A stretch of DNA of 64,000 nt from Tretioscincus oriximinensis (GCA_022410635.1 JAJVDF010000454.1:1003036-1067035); one strand, 5' to 3'; shown: positions 42,901 through 57,900, counted from the stretch's first letter. Translations and numbers: made by a program. The notes: generated by a model from the letters alone, not told the origin.

Positions 42901-45900
42901 GGTTTAAAACATGCATGCTGTAACATCAGATCCATGCCAGACACAGAAAACAGCAACCGCCCAGAATGACATTCTAACTTAGTTGCCCACAACTATCACG
43001 GCATAGATGCAGACATCACTGCTCTCACCAAAGTCCACTTCAAGGTCGCCTCCAAGAACATGGTGCAGGTTAATGGATCACTCTGCAATGTCTTGGATCA
43101 CCCTGGATCCTTTTTTTAAAGATTAGTATTACATTTGAACTCTCCAGGCACAGGACTTATTTTTAAAAAATGTTACTGTAAACTATGTGATTATTACTGA
43201 ATTGGTACAGGCCAGGAGGGGGGAGCCTAGGAGGATCCCATCAGTGGTATTCATTGTCTGCTTGATTTGTATTATTTGTATTTAATGTTTGCAGTTCATG
43301 TCTAAGAATATTTTAAAATAACCAACACAATTTTTTTAAAAAAGTTTAAATATCTGTATTAATTTTTTAATAAACAATTTACTATTTGCATTGTACTATA
43401 GTCACTATTCCCTACCGGATTAATCACATGGACAGTTTGTATCAAATCCTAAAATCAAGTCCCAGATTCCTTTTTCTGTTTCAGCCTACAATTATCTACT
43501 TTAGGGAATATTCATTTGACATGTCTAGGAATTTTCTCGCTTTCTCATGAATTGAATAAGAGATTATCCAATCTATGTGTAGATTGTTGAAGTTTCTAAA
43601 GGAATTTCCTTTTTGCAGCCTGGTATACAGGATTTTAGCATGCACTCCCTCAAGTAAGGCAGTGATAGTTCCTAGTTTGGCAACAGTGGGACTGAGCTGT
43701 CAGGACTGAGCTCAGGATCTGGTCTGCGCAGAAAGATTGAAAGAAGATGTGCAGAGATAACTGCATTCCTGCTATTGTCTCGAGGGGACAGCAGAAGAAG
43801 TAGCGATGGCTCAAAGGAGACTAGCTAAGAATCATACCACGCAGTATTACTATAGTTTGTGGCTTCTTTCATGCAGCTCATACTGCTCCTTTGGCCATAA
43901 TTCTACTTTTCCCTTGCCAAGTTTCTATTTTTTTCCCCTGTTCTTACCAATTTGACCCTGAGTAGGATGCAAGGTCTTTAAAAAATAAAGAAGGAATATA
44001 ATGCTCATGGGCTGGCTTGGAAAAAGTCTTTTCTATAGAGCACTTTCAAAGGTGTATAACTCCAACATACTGCTGAAACATTTCTACAGAGTTTCCTGAT
44101 ACAGGATTATGCAGGTAACACTTTCTGAAATAGCAGGAACCCTGCCCTCTTTAGTTTATGTTAAATGCAGGCAATTATTGGTGCCTTTTCTGCACAACTT
44201 GTGATATATGCAAAGCACAATCCACACCTGGGTCATATAAGATGATGAGCAGTTTCTCCAAGGCCCTTTTAATGTCTCGATTTAGCCGTACTATTTTTCT
44301 CCTAATATATTTTTATAGTTTACATCCGCAGCAAAAGGAAGGATATTTCATCATTTCCAACAAAAGAATACTAGGACAGCATATTGATTTTGGCATTCCT
44401 AACTGACATACTTTCCAGGAAAGCTGTTTCTCTTTGTATTCCCTTACAGACATTTTCCATTCTGTGAACCTTCGTTAACAGCAGAGATTCTGGCCTAGAA
44501 AGGTATTAAAAATACTGCTTTTAAATTGACTGGCACTTTTAATGTGTCTCAAAATGTCAGAAAATATTCTGTCTTCTCTTTAAAGAACACTAATTCTCTC
44601 TCTTTTATTTATTAGATCTATATATTTCAGATCTCAGAAGACTCTATGCAGTTTACAAAAGAGAATCACAAATGATTAGCAGGTGCCTTTTTTGTAAACT
44701 GGTGAGAAAGGCACTCTAATAGAAAACTGATCTACATAAAGTTGTTGTTTCAAACTATGGGTTGCGACCCCCAAATGGGGTCATGATGTGTTTTCTGTGG
44801 AGTCGTGGACACCCAATTTAAAAAAATGGTTGCCCAGCTCTATGCAGCAGGTGCATGCTGGGCTGTAGAGAGTCTCACGATGGCAGCCTCACAGAGTTCA
44901 GGGACCAAGCGCAGCATAGTCCCTGGACCCTGTGTCACATCATGAGACAATTGCGTCATTTGATGCTGTGCAAGCGCATGCGCAGTGCATGCACTTGTCT
45001 GACCTGGATCCTGCTTCCTCCCTCATGTTGCTCCCTGGGGTGGCAACTTGCCTCTCACTCTGCCATGGGGGTTGCAACTCCAAAAAGGTTGGGAAAGGGC
45101 CTCATCTACACTCATAATTAAGGCCATAGGTAAAAAACACAGCAATGCTCAGACTTTATAGTTTTCACAAATGAAGGGTTTCATGCATGTCTGCATGTTT
45201 CATGCATATCTAAGATTAGATAGCCCAGCTGGCCTTTCATGTGGCATCCAAGTTGATTTGTGCTTTTGCCTGGCGTAAATTGTTTTTAATAGAAAAAAAG
45301 TTACTATTTATTTATTTCTAAACTTGTTTGTCCACCCTTCATCAATTAGTCCCTTAGCCACTTGGTTAAGCACTCCTGCCCAGTCACTTGCAAAAATTAT
45401 TGTGGCAGAGAAATAAGTTGCCATCATTGTTATATGATATGTTAAAAGTCCATGCAGGTTTGGTTCAAAATGTAATGAAGGGATTACGTCAAATGGCGAA
45501 AACAAAACATGGTTTGTGCCCTTGGGTTCCTAGTTATTTTACTGAAAAATAAAAAGTTTAAGCTATTAAATCACTGACAAATTGTATCTTATCTAGCAAC
45601 GTAATTTTGTTTTTGTTACTGTGCTTTTACTCTGTTTTACATGTTTATTTATTTATTTATTTATTTGTACTTGTTCAAACTTATCACAATAGGTTTTAAT
45701 GTTGAAAACAGAGACACTTTTTTAAAGAGAAAAAATTATCTAATAGAGTTGCTTGTCTTTAAACAGAAATGCTGGAAAATCAAGAATACGCCCTCAGCTA
45801 TGTTTAGGTTGTACAGCAGCAGGCATGTGGCAAGTTCAAATTCAGTTCTAATCCATGATTACTAAAAACACTGAGTAGAATACTGCAGTCTAAAGATAAA

Positions 45901-48900
45901 GATTTGTTTGGAAACTGATCAGTATGCAGGCACAACAATCCACTCTGTGAGCAGTATTTCTAGCAAGGGGGGCTCAGAGCACCTTAAAGATTAACAAGTT
46001 AAAAATAGCATGAACGTTTGTGAACCTAGGCTACTTCTTCAGATGCAATGCAGTCTTCGTCCATGAAACCTCACTTTTGAGAAATTCTGATTAATATTAA
46101 TATACTATGAGCCAATATGAAATTTAGGCTCCAAGGCATTTGTCTTATTCACCCAAGAGAAAAGTAAGCCATGAACTTAAACATTATTCATTTTTATTCC
46201 TGCTTGTGTATACATTTCTTCAGTTATACTTAATATTAACTGCTAGTTATTTAGGTTTGACCACAAACTCCCTCCATTCCTTTATTCATCCATCCACTCA
46301 ATCCCTCCACCACTTGACCTTCTCTCTCCCTTCCTCCCTCCCCCTTCCCTCCTTCCTTCTGATGCACGGCTGGAGCATGGGCAAGAAGGCATGTGCTGCC
46401 AGCAAAACCTTTGTAGGCAGTGCTTGCTTTCTCCTCCTGCTTCTGGGGTCCAACCCTTTTGGCCAAACCTACATAATTTAGTCTGCAGTCAAATTTTAAT
46501 TATTATGGACCATTCTGAATTCATATTTAATCTTAAACTGTCATTGAAAAAATAAAGGTGAAAGGAGGTTTATTTTTGATACACTTAAACTGCATTTTGG
46601 TCTATTGTAGATCTTATGAAAGATAAAGTTTAAGTTCATGCCTGACATTTTTGTATCAAACATTCCTATGTTAAAACATGCCTATTTTATGTTAGGCTAC
46701 GAGAACGTAAGAAAAGCCCTACTGATGAAGCCACGGCCTATCTAGTCAAGTATCCTAACTTCTGGACAATCTCAAGCAAAAGACAAAGGCAAAACTCTCA
46801 TCTGCTCTCCACTCCCTACAAATGATCTTAAGAGGCATCCTGCCTGTGTCTCCAACCTGGACGGGCTTCCATTCTACTAGCTACTGTGGTTCTGGTTCTA
46901 GATTTAGGGTTCTTACCACAATATGAGCCCAGGCAAGTTTTTCATGGACTCATTTGAACCACCATTAATTGCTACGAAAATTGGTGTAATTAAAGCTAAG
47001 TTCTCCATCTTTTTTAAGTTTTGAAATGAACCTATTTGATTGTTTTCTCCTATTCCTATAAAAGGAAAGGGAGCTTTTCCATGGAGTTTCCAAGCTTAGA
47101 TTGGCCAACGACATAGTAAAATTAACAAGATTCAGTCTTGCCAGCATCACAAACAAAAAGCCCAGATGTCTTGATTTTCACAAAGGACAAAGTCAATAAG
47201 ATCCTCATAATTTTGGATCCGTGTGAAAATTACTTTAAAACAATCAAATTGGACAAAACTCCAAGTCTGATTTTTACAAGTCTGTAATGAAATGGCTTCA
47301 CTTGTTACATGAATTGTCACGCAAGTACAATTGGAAATTTCCAGGTTGTTCAGTTCCAGGAATTTGTCATCGTGTTATTTCCTGATGAAGTGGAAAGTAT
47401 GAAATTGGGCTCAAAGCCATGGATATGCCCAGTAGAAATCCTAAGGGTTCCCTTGTTGACCAACCCAGAACTGAAAGCTTCTCACTTCAATCATATATAG
47501 CAAATATGTAGTCAGTTTATTAATGTGCCATCCCCACACATGAATCTGAAATGTAAATGTTAATTTTTATACAGCAGCCAGGAGACAGCAACTGATTGTC
47601 ACTGTTGGGTATCATTAAGTCATAGCTGATGCTGGATTAATAGGGACTTCAATGCAGTTTCTTGGCAGAGATACATAAGTGATATGCTTTTGTCTATGTT
47701 CAAAGAGAAGCTGGGATCGAACCAGCAAACTTCTGCTTTCCAGGCAGTTTGCTCAGACAATGAACACCAATCACTTCTGCAGCAACTGGTAGTTCTAAAT
47801 TTAAAAAAAAATGAATGAGCATTCCAAAGGAGGGCTGAGACAAAGAATATATGCTCAGAATGCCTCTAAAGAAAACGGTTTTCTTAAAAAACAACACACA
47901 CTCAGTGATTACTACTTTCTACAAACCAACATTTGTAAATTGGATGCAGGTTATCAATTTATTCAATTTTGTTGTCAATATGGACTTCCTTTGCTATTAA
48001 CATATGAGCTATTAAGACACAATTCCAATGTATACTGCTCAAAACAATTAAGGGAACACTTAGTGTTACACTGTTATGTTAAAGTGTTCCTTTAATTGTT
48101 TTGAGCAGTATATTAATCCACTATACTCCCAAACACTTCAGAAAATATATATATATACAAAATACACTTGGACTTTGCCCAAAAGATATTCAAAACAGAA
48201 GTAGGAATATAGTTCACAACTCAATGTTATTTCTTTAAAAAAATAAATGCAAACCTTTTTTAATATAGTTTTAATATTTCTATGTTTTTGCTCAGGATGT
48301 CTAAATTTGAAACAATCTCTCATGATACAGACACCAGCTATATATGTATTAACTTAACAATACCCGTAGGTCTAATTATTATTGCCTGCCAGTTTTTAAA
48401 AGTGGCTCATTTGCAGCTGTGGTATTTAAACAACAATGTTCTAGTTAAAGTCTTGCCAAACAGCTGAAAGAACTACTTATCTCCGTTAATGTGTTCAGGG
48501 ACATTACAAAAAAAGAGAGAAAAGAATTCACAATATTTCCTTTGGTATCAACTCATAAGCTATTTAAACATAACATTCTCCATTTCAAACTCCACTGTTA
48601 ATATGCTGAAACCAACCAAAGGGCAAAAAGTATTCGCAAGAAACGCAAGCAGAAACTTGTGTTACACTTCTTGAAGTTTATAACTGCTTGTTATTACCAG
48701 CCACATAAAAGCAAGTTTAATTGTCACTGAATAAAATGCATGGCATAATTTGTTTTTACTCTGAAGACATATTGCTCTTTAAAGAATTGCTGCCTTTAAG
48801 ACAAACACAGAAACTGAATGGAAGTAGTAATGCACACACATTGCATCCTTAATCTGAATATTAAACTGGAAACTACACTGCAGTTGCATCTTCATCTTGT

Positions 48901-51900
48901 TTAAAATATCAACAAGAAAGCATTTTGTGTACTGCCATAGTAGCATTAGACCTTTAGGAAAGAACTGGAAAGAGTATTAACTATTTTTAAATCAGAAATC
49001 AGATGTTATGAAGAGCAAAGGACTTGAAAATGGTACAAAAGAAGCCTGAATAGTGAACACTGTATATATTATAGAAAATATAAGCAGAATCACAAGCAAT
49101 CCATCAGCAAAATCATCCCCCACACCCACACAAATAAATTAGCTTACCAAAACACCCAAAGAGCTATCCACCTCTGCTTCAGAAACTGTTGCATCTTGTC
49201 CCTTTTGTGGAGATTCTATAGTAAGCTCCTTTTTAATATTTTTACTGTTTGTTCTTGCCAGCATTCTGAACCAAAATGTTTAATACAAAGCTAAACCTCA
49301 GAATTTTATCTCTCAGAAAAAGCAACATGCCAATGAAAATGAAAATTTCTTCCACACTCAAGCTTCACTGCAATGGGAACAAAATACTTGTGCTACTTCA
49401 TAGCAGTCTGAGTCAAGTTATGGTGAGAATGCATGACAGATGAAGGACAGCCCACTAAGAGGGGGGGGGGGAGTATGAGACAAGGTGGAGCCCTTTCAGT
49501 GTCAGGAACAGAAAACATTCCCCCTCCCCAATAAAAACCCAGTTAACAATCTTGCAGTTTAAAATTTCTAATTCAACAGATGATTAGTGTTATTTGTTTC
49601 AACAATGAATTAACTGTTCCAACTCAAGTGTATTCATTCTTCCTGTGAACAGTACTCATGAAACCAGTAACTTCTTTCAAAAACTTAGTAAGAAAACAAA
49701 ACAGTTTTCAACATACTCATTATGGCAATTCTGTACTCTTATTACAAAGCCACATAAGCCACCCACAATATCAACAATTCCAGAACATCTTGCAAAAGAA
49801 AATCTACTATGCAGAACTATTAACAGTTCTACAATCTTTCACAGTGCATGACTACTAGTTCTTCATGAGCTTGGTCCAGTTCTAAACCTGGACAATTCCA
49901 TCATTTTCTCTGTCACTTTCTGCTTAAACTTAGGAACAGTCACAACCTGTGTTTTGATGTTTTCTCTTTCCCTGCTCTGTTTTGACTCCATCACTTGCAA
50001 GTGAGCATAGATGGCATGGCTAAAAAAAATCCCTGGATTTACTCAAATTTTCACTTGCAGGGATCCAAAAATTAGGACTCACAGCAGCAAGGGAAGTTTT
50101 AGCAGATTACCAATTGTTACTTCTGCTGCCTTTTGACAGCAGTTTAAATTTCCCACACTGGAGCAATGGTGGGAAAATTTAAAGCTGCAGGAAAAAGCCA
50201 GCAACAACTGCAGGAGATCTATTTTTATTTTATTTATTTATTTATTTAACAATAAAACCATAATGTTAACACATTAAAAACAGCCTTTTCTAAAAATGGG
50301 GAGGAGACAGTAGTTTTCTAGCCAAAGGCCAAGCCAAAGAGGTGCGTCTTTAAGCATTTTCTGAAAGTGCACAGAGATGGTGATTGACGTACCTCAAAGG
50401 GGAGACTATTCCATAGTATGGGGGCTGCCACAGAGAAGGCCCTATTCCGGGTTCCCACCCTCTCTGCCACTGAGGGTGGTGGTACAGTCAGGAGGGCCTC
50501 CCCTGCAGATCTTAGGTACGAGCAGGCTCATATGGGAGAAGACGTTCCTTTAGATATTTGGGGCCCAAGTTATGTAAGGCTTTAAAGGTTAGAGTTAATA
50601 CCTTGAAATGGGCTCGGTAGCAAATTGGCAGTCAGTGCAGTTCTTTCAAGACCGGCGTGATGTGTATCCTGAGATCTCCCTTCCTGTCAAGTGTCCTGAT
50701 CCTTGGGAGTGCTCTGGCTGGATGCTGCCCAGTCAGGCTCTATGTTTTAGTGACTTTTTGTTGCACAGATATTTGGAACACCAGATTGTATTTTATATTT
50801 GTTATATTGACTTTATATCTTTCATTTGGATATTTTGAAATTTATTTTTATACTACTTCTGTTAATCTGGAATTTGTTTGTTCTTTCTTTTGCTGCTTTT
50901 CAGACTTGGAAACTTTGCTGTCTGATTAGAGCACACAGCAAACCATCACCAAAGTAAATTTAAAACGAATTGCGTTAAGTTGCACTTGTGACGGTTTTCT
51001 GAGCAAAGAGCGCATGGAGAATTCATTCCCCATTTGGAGTAAATGGGAAACAGATGCGCCCAGTGCAGAGCCACACAGTTTTTCCTAGTGGGAATGCAGC
51101 TTCAGGGCTTCTGCCTTGAAAACTTCAATTCCATCCCTCACCCATGACATCTTCTTTAGTGCAATAGCTGAAAGCTTACTGTAGGATTAGAGAATTAATA
51201 AGTCTAGTGTGATTACCAAAATGTTGTTATGGACCTTAAGGGGAAAGGAGAAAATAAGGAAAACACAGTTTGTACAATCAAAGTAAGTGAAAGCATCAAA
51301 CCAGCATGCCAGTCTGTCTCATCCTATCCTTGGTCAGCTTACACAGCAAAGAGATGTTCACAATTGGAAACCAATGCTTCTGCAATTGGTAACTTCTGGA
51401 CTTAAAGATGAATTACAAAATCTAACAACACAATGTCAAGCTTCATGATCTTTAACAGGATGATCTTATGTACAACAAGGAAGCAGTTCACACCAGATGA
51501 GTGATATAACAAAGATCTCTTTACTCATGGAAGATGCCCACAGAGAGATGCAGACTCAAAACAAAAGTTGGTTTCATTGGTGTCTGGTATAATTTGATGG
51601 AATGGAAACTGTTATTTTAGCCAACTGCATAGAAGTGTCAAGAATTTACCTTCCCAGCTTTAGGATACTTTATCTGTGGTTTTTATAAACCAAAGGAGCC
51701 AGAAGACTGTAATATGATGGTAATGTATTCAGCAGACATTCCACGAAGCTGAAGAACAGGGAGGGTCAATTTGGCTTCCATTCTGTGAAATACCAGCTCA
51801 TCAAACCCCTCTCCAAACTTACATCTCAACAGGCATTTCATGAGGACGAGGGAAAAGAGGAATGGAACTTCAAATCTCTTCCTCCAAAGTCTTATTTCTA

Positions 51901-54900
51901 CTTTTCCAATCTTACTGCCTTCTCATCTTATGTCTTGATTTTTTTAAGACTAGGGAACAGACCCGTTTCAAAGTACATTTTCAAGTCATGTAGGGAGACT
52001 TGAAATAAGAAAATGTTATAAGAACATAAGAAGAGCCATACTGGATCGGGCCAGAGCCCATCTAGTCCAGCATTCTGTGTCACACAGAGGCCCACCAGAT
52101 GCACCTGGGCAGTCTGAACAGAGGAAAAGCAATCCATCCTAGTACCCATTTATACCATTGATGTCCATAAACCTGTCTAGTCCTGTCTTGAAACTATCCA
52201 AGCTGTTAGCTACCACCACCTCTTCAGAAAGTAAATTCCGAAGGCCGATGATCCTCTGGGTGAAAAAAACCTTTCCTTTGTCTGTTTTCACTTTTCTGCC
52301 CATCAGTTTCAAGGAGTATCGTCTGGTCCTAGTGGTGTGTGATAGAGAAAATTTTTTTTCTATTACTGCCTCCAGGCAGCAGTCAAGCATCTCGACTGCC
52401 TCAGATGGAATAGAGAGAGAGTTGGGTGCCATCAGCATACTAGTGGGCTCCTCATTCCAGAACTTCTGACAACCTCACACAGCGGCTTTATATTAATGTT
52501 AAAGAGTATGGGAGACTGGACTGGATTACTCCACAAGAACGTTCCTAGGGTATCGAAAAAAACCCTCTCATTGCTACTTTCTACATTGAGATAGGGCGAG
52601 AACCACTGTACAACAGTGCTCTGGTGTCCAATTCCTGAAGCCATTCCAGCAGGAAACCACAGTTGATGTTATTAAAGGCCGTCGAGAGATCAAGTAAAAC
52701 CAACAGGGTTGCATTTCCCCTGTCCCTCTCCCAATAAAAAGTCATTGCATCAAGCAACCAGAGCAGTTTCAGTCCAAATCCCTGCCTGAAATCAGATTGA
52801 AATGGATCTAGATGCTCGATATCATCCAAGCATGTCTGCCTTTGGCAAGTCACCACCATCTCCAGCACCTTGCCCAACTATGTGCGAGTTATGTATCTCA
52901 GAAGAAATGTATCTGAAAGAGTAAGAGTGCAAGTTTACCTTGCAATCTCAGAAGTAACATGAACAAAATCTCAAAGGACTTGCTCTCTTGAAACTTGTCT
53001 TCATTGCCTGAAATATCTTTACATCGGTGGAGATACCTGATTTACAAGAGGAGATGTCTAATATTCTTTTCCAGAGTTTCATGATCAGGGTAGACTCAGG
53101 CTAGACTCACAATGCATTTTCAGAAGTATATATGCATTTGTGCATATGTTAGATTCTGAGCAAGTGTAAGAAACGTTCTACCTTTTCAATGTGAAAGAAG
53201 CTATAGTTTAGAAAGCTCTTCTATTTCAGTACTCAACCTGAAACTTAATGTCTGTTGCACGGACCTAGCCATTTTTTCTATATTTAAAAATAAATCTTTG
53301 ATATCAATCATTTACAAAGCATAAGCACTTACAGCTTCCTACACTACTTGGAGAAAATTAAAAACAATATTTGAAAATGAAAACTTCCCTTCTATACAAT
53401 AGTGAAGTTAAACTGATGGAAAACCTTACGCTACCAATGAAGTACCTGTCAACTGCATAAAGGAAGCCAGGCACCTCAAAAGGAGATTAGCCAATACATC
53501 TTGCACAGTTTGGGCAACACTATAGGAGGTAAAGAAATTATCTAATCTTTTTAGGCTTAAAACATTCCAAAGCAGTGGGATTCCAAGGAAAGTGGGTGTG
53601 GTGTACTCTGCTATTCATTATAAACAAAAACAGAAGAGATCTTTGTGGGCAGATTTCTTAAAGAAACAAACACAATACACACCCTCAATTTTGAATGCCA
53701 GAATAACACTTTGCTGATGTTTTAATATATTACAGCTCTGCTTTAATTCTTCTGTTTACCACATTAATCTTTTTATGCAAGAAGCAGGAGGGAAGAGTGT
53801 AACAAATACTTAATAACTAATCACATATTAATGTTGGTGAGAGTCTCAATTTAGATTCTTGGATCCTTTATTTTAAAGGAGTTTTTTGAACCTTTGTTTT
53901 AGATGAACTTAAACAAGGGACCTAGATTGAAAGATAAAAACAGTAGAAAAAATAGACAAGTAGACTAAATAGACTAAAAATAGCAAGTAAGCCTTTCCCA
54001 GTACAATGAACACACTATTTGGCCAAGTGCCCAACTAAATGTATATGTGAAGAGAAAGTGAGGGAATTTGGTAATTCCAATATTTTGTGTGACAGAGAAA
54101 TTCAATAAAAATGGACAGCTAGTTCTTAAGACAATATAAGACAGGTTTCTGTTGCTTACTAGAGCTTCCCCTGCTGGTGAAAAATCTCAATAAAACATGA
54201 CTGATGAAATTCCAGCTGCTGTTCTATTACCTATTAAACATTTCATGAAGAATGTAATGGCAAACCACTTCTGCATTGTTGTCACTGAGAAAACTGAACA
54301 GTCATACTCTTATAATCAAGGTGAGTCAAACCTTACTTGAAGGGCGTCTTTTGGGGTATGGCAAAAGAAGACATTAAAGAATGATGTGACTGAGCTTAAC
54401 ATGGCATGGCTAAGAAAGAAAAACTGCAAAGTAGCTCGAATGCATTCTTTCTAAATTCTTTTTTTTCACTCAGTAGGGAAGAAGAATTCAGATTAACAAA
54501 CTGCTATTATCATTATCTACAGTTTGCTTCATAAATTCTAAAAATAAGTACACAATGCGACAATCAAGACCAAAACTAATTATTTAAATATAACTAAACA
54601 AAATAAATTAAAGATAATCAGCCTACTGATGTTGGTTATATATTTAATCAGTGAATTACTGGTTCTAACCAAGAAGAATTGCAGGTTGTATAAAAGATCC
54701 TAATACTTTTTAAAAACTTTTTTCTACTTTATCTGGGCTCATTTATTCTTCCATTCATAACAGAAGAATGTAACTGGGCTTAAACTGTGATTCACTGCAA
54801 CAGATCACTGAACTTTCTGGCAGAAGTAACCATTCTGGTTCTATGATAAAAGCAATTATCTCATCTTTTACTGAGCATAGTTAAAACTTTCAGCCTTAAT

Positions 54901-57900
54901 CATTTATCACTTTTTCCTCAAAAGCAGTAAGTTGGCAGAGAAAAATATACTTTTAAACTTGAAAATGCATTGCCCCATGAATATTTTCAGTGACATAAAC
55001 CATTCTGAAAAGCTTCCACATAATGTATAATTTCAAGCAGAACTTTTATGACGTTCCATAAGAAGCAGTTGTGATTCATGAAGAAATATTTGAATGTTCA
55101 CAGCAATATTGGAATAAAACCTAGAGGAAATGAAGCTGTATCATCTGTATCCCCTTTCCAATTTCTTCCTTACTGCTAATATCCATCCACTTATGGGCAG
55201 GAGTTGTGCACCCGCTCACTGCAGCCTTTTCTTCCACTCAAGGTAGCCCTGGCTCCAGAGGGGCTGGCTTCTTCCTTCTTGTCCAATCAGAGCTGCTGCT
55301 GACTCAGGGGGGAGGAAAGACTGCTATTCCCAGGGACTCCTGCTTCCCCCCCCCCCCAATTGATACTGTGGTTTCCAAACCTTCACAACTTCCAAATCTC
55401 CCCCCGCCTCATCATCATCTCACCTTCCAAACTTCCTCCTGTCATCACTTTAGCTTCTGATTCCCACCACCTTGCTATTTCTGTTTCCAAACCTCTCCAT
55501 ATTATCATCTCAGCTTCCAAACGCCCTCCCTGAAAACCAACACTTCTTGTGTCTTTGCTTTGTTGGCTTGCTTGCTTTAGTTTTCGTAACAAAATTGATT
55601 TTGTCTTTTTGATGAAAAACAAAGTGGCAAATGGTGCAGGAGGACTGAAGCAGAAAATGTGCAATCAGGAGTTGGGGCAACAAATGGGGCAGTAAGCCAA
55701 GAAGATAGTGGAGATATTAGAAGCCTGGATAACAACAAGGGAGGTTGGAAAGCTAAATGGCATTTGGAGGTGGTTTGGAAACCAGGATGGCAACAGGCTG
55801 AGGTTTGGCAGTGGCAAGTTGAGTAGGGAAGCAGGAGCCACAGAAATGGCAGCTACATTAATCTTGACTTCATGTCTGAGTCAGCAACAGTCCCAATCAG
55901 GCAAGAAGGAAGCAGCCCCCTGTGGCTCCTACTTCTGTGAACGGGTACTATCAACAAGCAGAAAAATTAAGCCATCAGCTTCCTTTTCTCTAGGCTCCAC
56001 TCTGTAGTTGCTGTGATCACTCTTGCACCCCTGAAAGGACGTGGTCATAGAACTATAGAGAAAATTATTCTAAGAAAGCGACAATCACTTCCTTGGATAA
56101 CCATTTTTGAAAAAACAACAGAGAAGTTAAAACCATAAGTGTTATATGTTGCCCATCAAAGCATTCTAAGTGGTCTATAGTTCTTTCTTTTTTAGATTTA
56201 ATATTTTAACCATGATCTGACCATTTTTTTTCTCCACATTCCACTTTCCCAATTTTCTTCGAAAGTTTTCAAAAATCTTGGTTTTCTTTCCTAATATTTG
56301 TACAAAAACTATTTGTTCCCAATTTCTTTGTTTTTGCATATTTTTCATGCTTAATTGTTTCAAATCTTGAAATAAAGTATGTCTAGAGTTTGCTTTTTTT
56401 CATATCCTTGCCAGTTTTTCAAAGGGAGGCGTCAGTGATCCAAGAATCTGAAGGAGTGCTAAGAACAAACAAGAACAACTGATCCTTGTGACCTCATGTG
56501 TTTAAATTCACAGCTAATAGATTCTTAAGTTGCAGGTTTTCAGGAGATGGTTACATCTTATAAAGACTGAAAAGTCATAATTCTTCCCACTTTTCACTAT
56601 TACCCACTTTGCTGATGCAACATTTTTAGAATTTTAGGAAGGTTTTGTCTTTTAATTTGATCTGTTCACGAGAAAACACAACTCTGCAGAGAGTTGAACT
56701 TATATTTGTTTGTCCCTAAACTAGGCTGACCAGATGACCCCTTGGGGGGGGAGGGGTTTGAAAACCTGGTTTTGGGGTGCCTCCAGTTTTTTCTGAGGAA
56801 AATTTTATTAAAAAAAATTTCCCTCAGAAAAAAACGGAGGCACCCCAAAACGGGTTTTCAACCCACCCACCCCAAAAGGGGTCATCTGGTCAGCCTACCT
56901 AAGCACAACTAATTCACCTGGGACTATGCTACTAATAGTGGATATACGTTCCTGTATGTTTGTGGTAGTGCCAACTTTTAAAATTCCTTGCCTTATTAAT
57001 ATGAGACAGTTTTACAGAGGTCAAATATCATCAGTGTATATTTTGAAGTGCAATTCACAAATACTAAAATTCACACTTATTGGCTTTCTTGTTAATAAAT
57101 TCTCTTACATCTCCTCAGGTACTTCGAAGTTGCAGTCCAACTCCCACATTCATTTAGATTTTGTAGGTTGACTTTATCACCTTCTAGAAGACAGTTATAA
57201 ATCAGGATACCACATCCTTTAAAGTCATAGGTAAGGAAGAGAGCAGGATTTACAAAAACCATTCTGATGATTTCCAAGATTTTAGGATGTTATTCTGTAG
57301 ACTGGTGAAAAAAAGACAGAACTTTTTGAAATAATGATTAATTCTATATCCTATTTATTTTATTTGGCGATTTATGTTCTGCCCTTTATCTCTGGTCCTG
57401 AGGCAGCTAATTGAAGAAAAAAGTCATATTAATAAAACAATTCACAAAACTTAATCACATTCCAGGTTCTAAATTCCAAATACTGGTGCACTGAATGCAT
57501 CAAGGTTGTTGCAACAATGGCAAGTCTCCCTTCCTTGAAGAGGTCTATCACAAGCCTTTTGGTTTTCAACCTATCATTGCATTGGACTAGACCAAACTAG
57601 GCTCTGTTTGACAGTCACTTCAGGAGAATTCTACAGCAGCAAATCTGCACTGGTGGCCTAGGTAGCATGCACTATTGAACTCTTAGTATACACCCAAGTT
57701 GTTACAAGTTGAAGGCGTGAATCCTTAGAATATGCAAATGAAATGCAGTGAGATGTTGGCTCTGCTTTGAAGAAAGCAGTTTGGTAAGGAAAAAAACCTA
57801 AGTTATTATTTTGGTCAGGAAATCCATCCCATAACCCCTTGGAAAACATTCTAATTCATAGTCCAAAATGACTGTCATTGTATCTTGGAATGACAGAGAT

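Noticed and set aside
47711..47721. tRNA gene suggested by a perfect B box.
   Set aside because: No matching A box or cloverleaf could be drawn at proper spacing; SINE origin is more likely.
50222..52890. The two minus-strand LINE fragments (50222-50667 and 52358-52890) could be halves of one element split by later insertions.
   Set aside because: They are in the right order, but the first is nearly identical to the LINE at 38352 while the second is clearly more diverged, so their ages differ.
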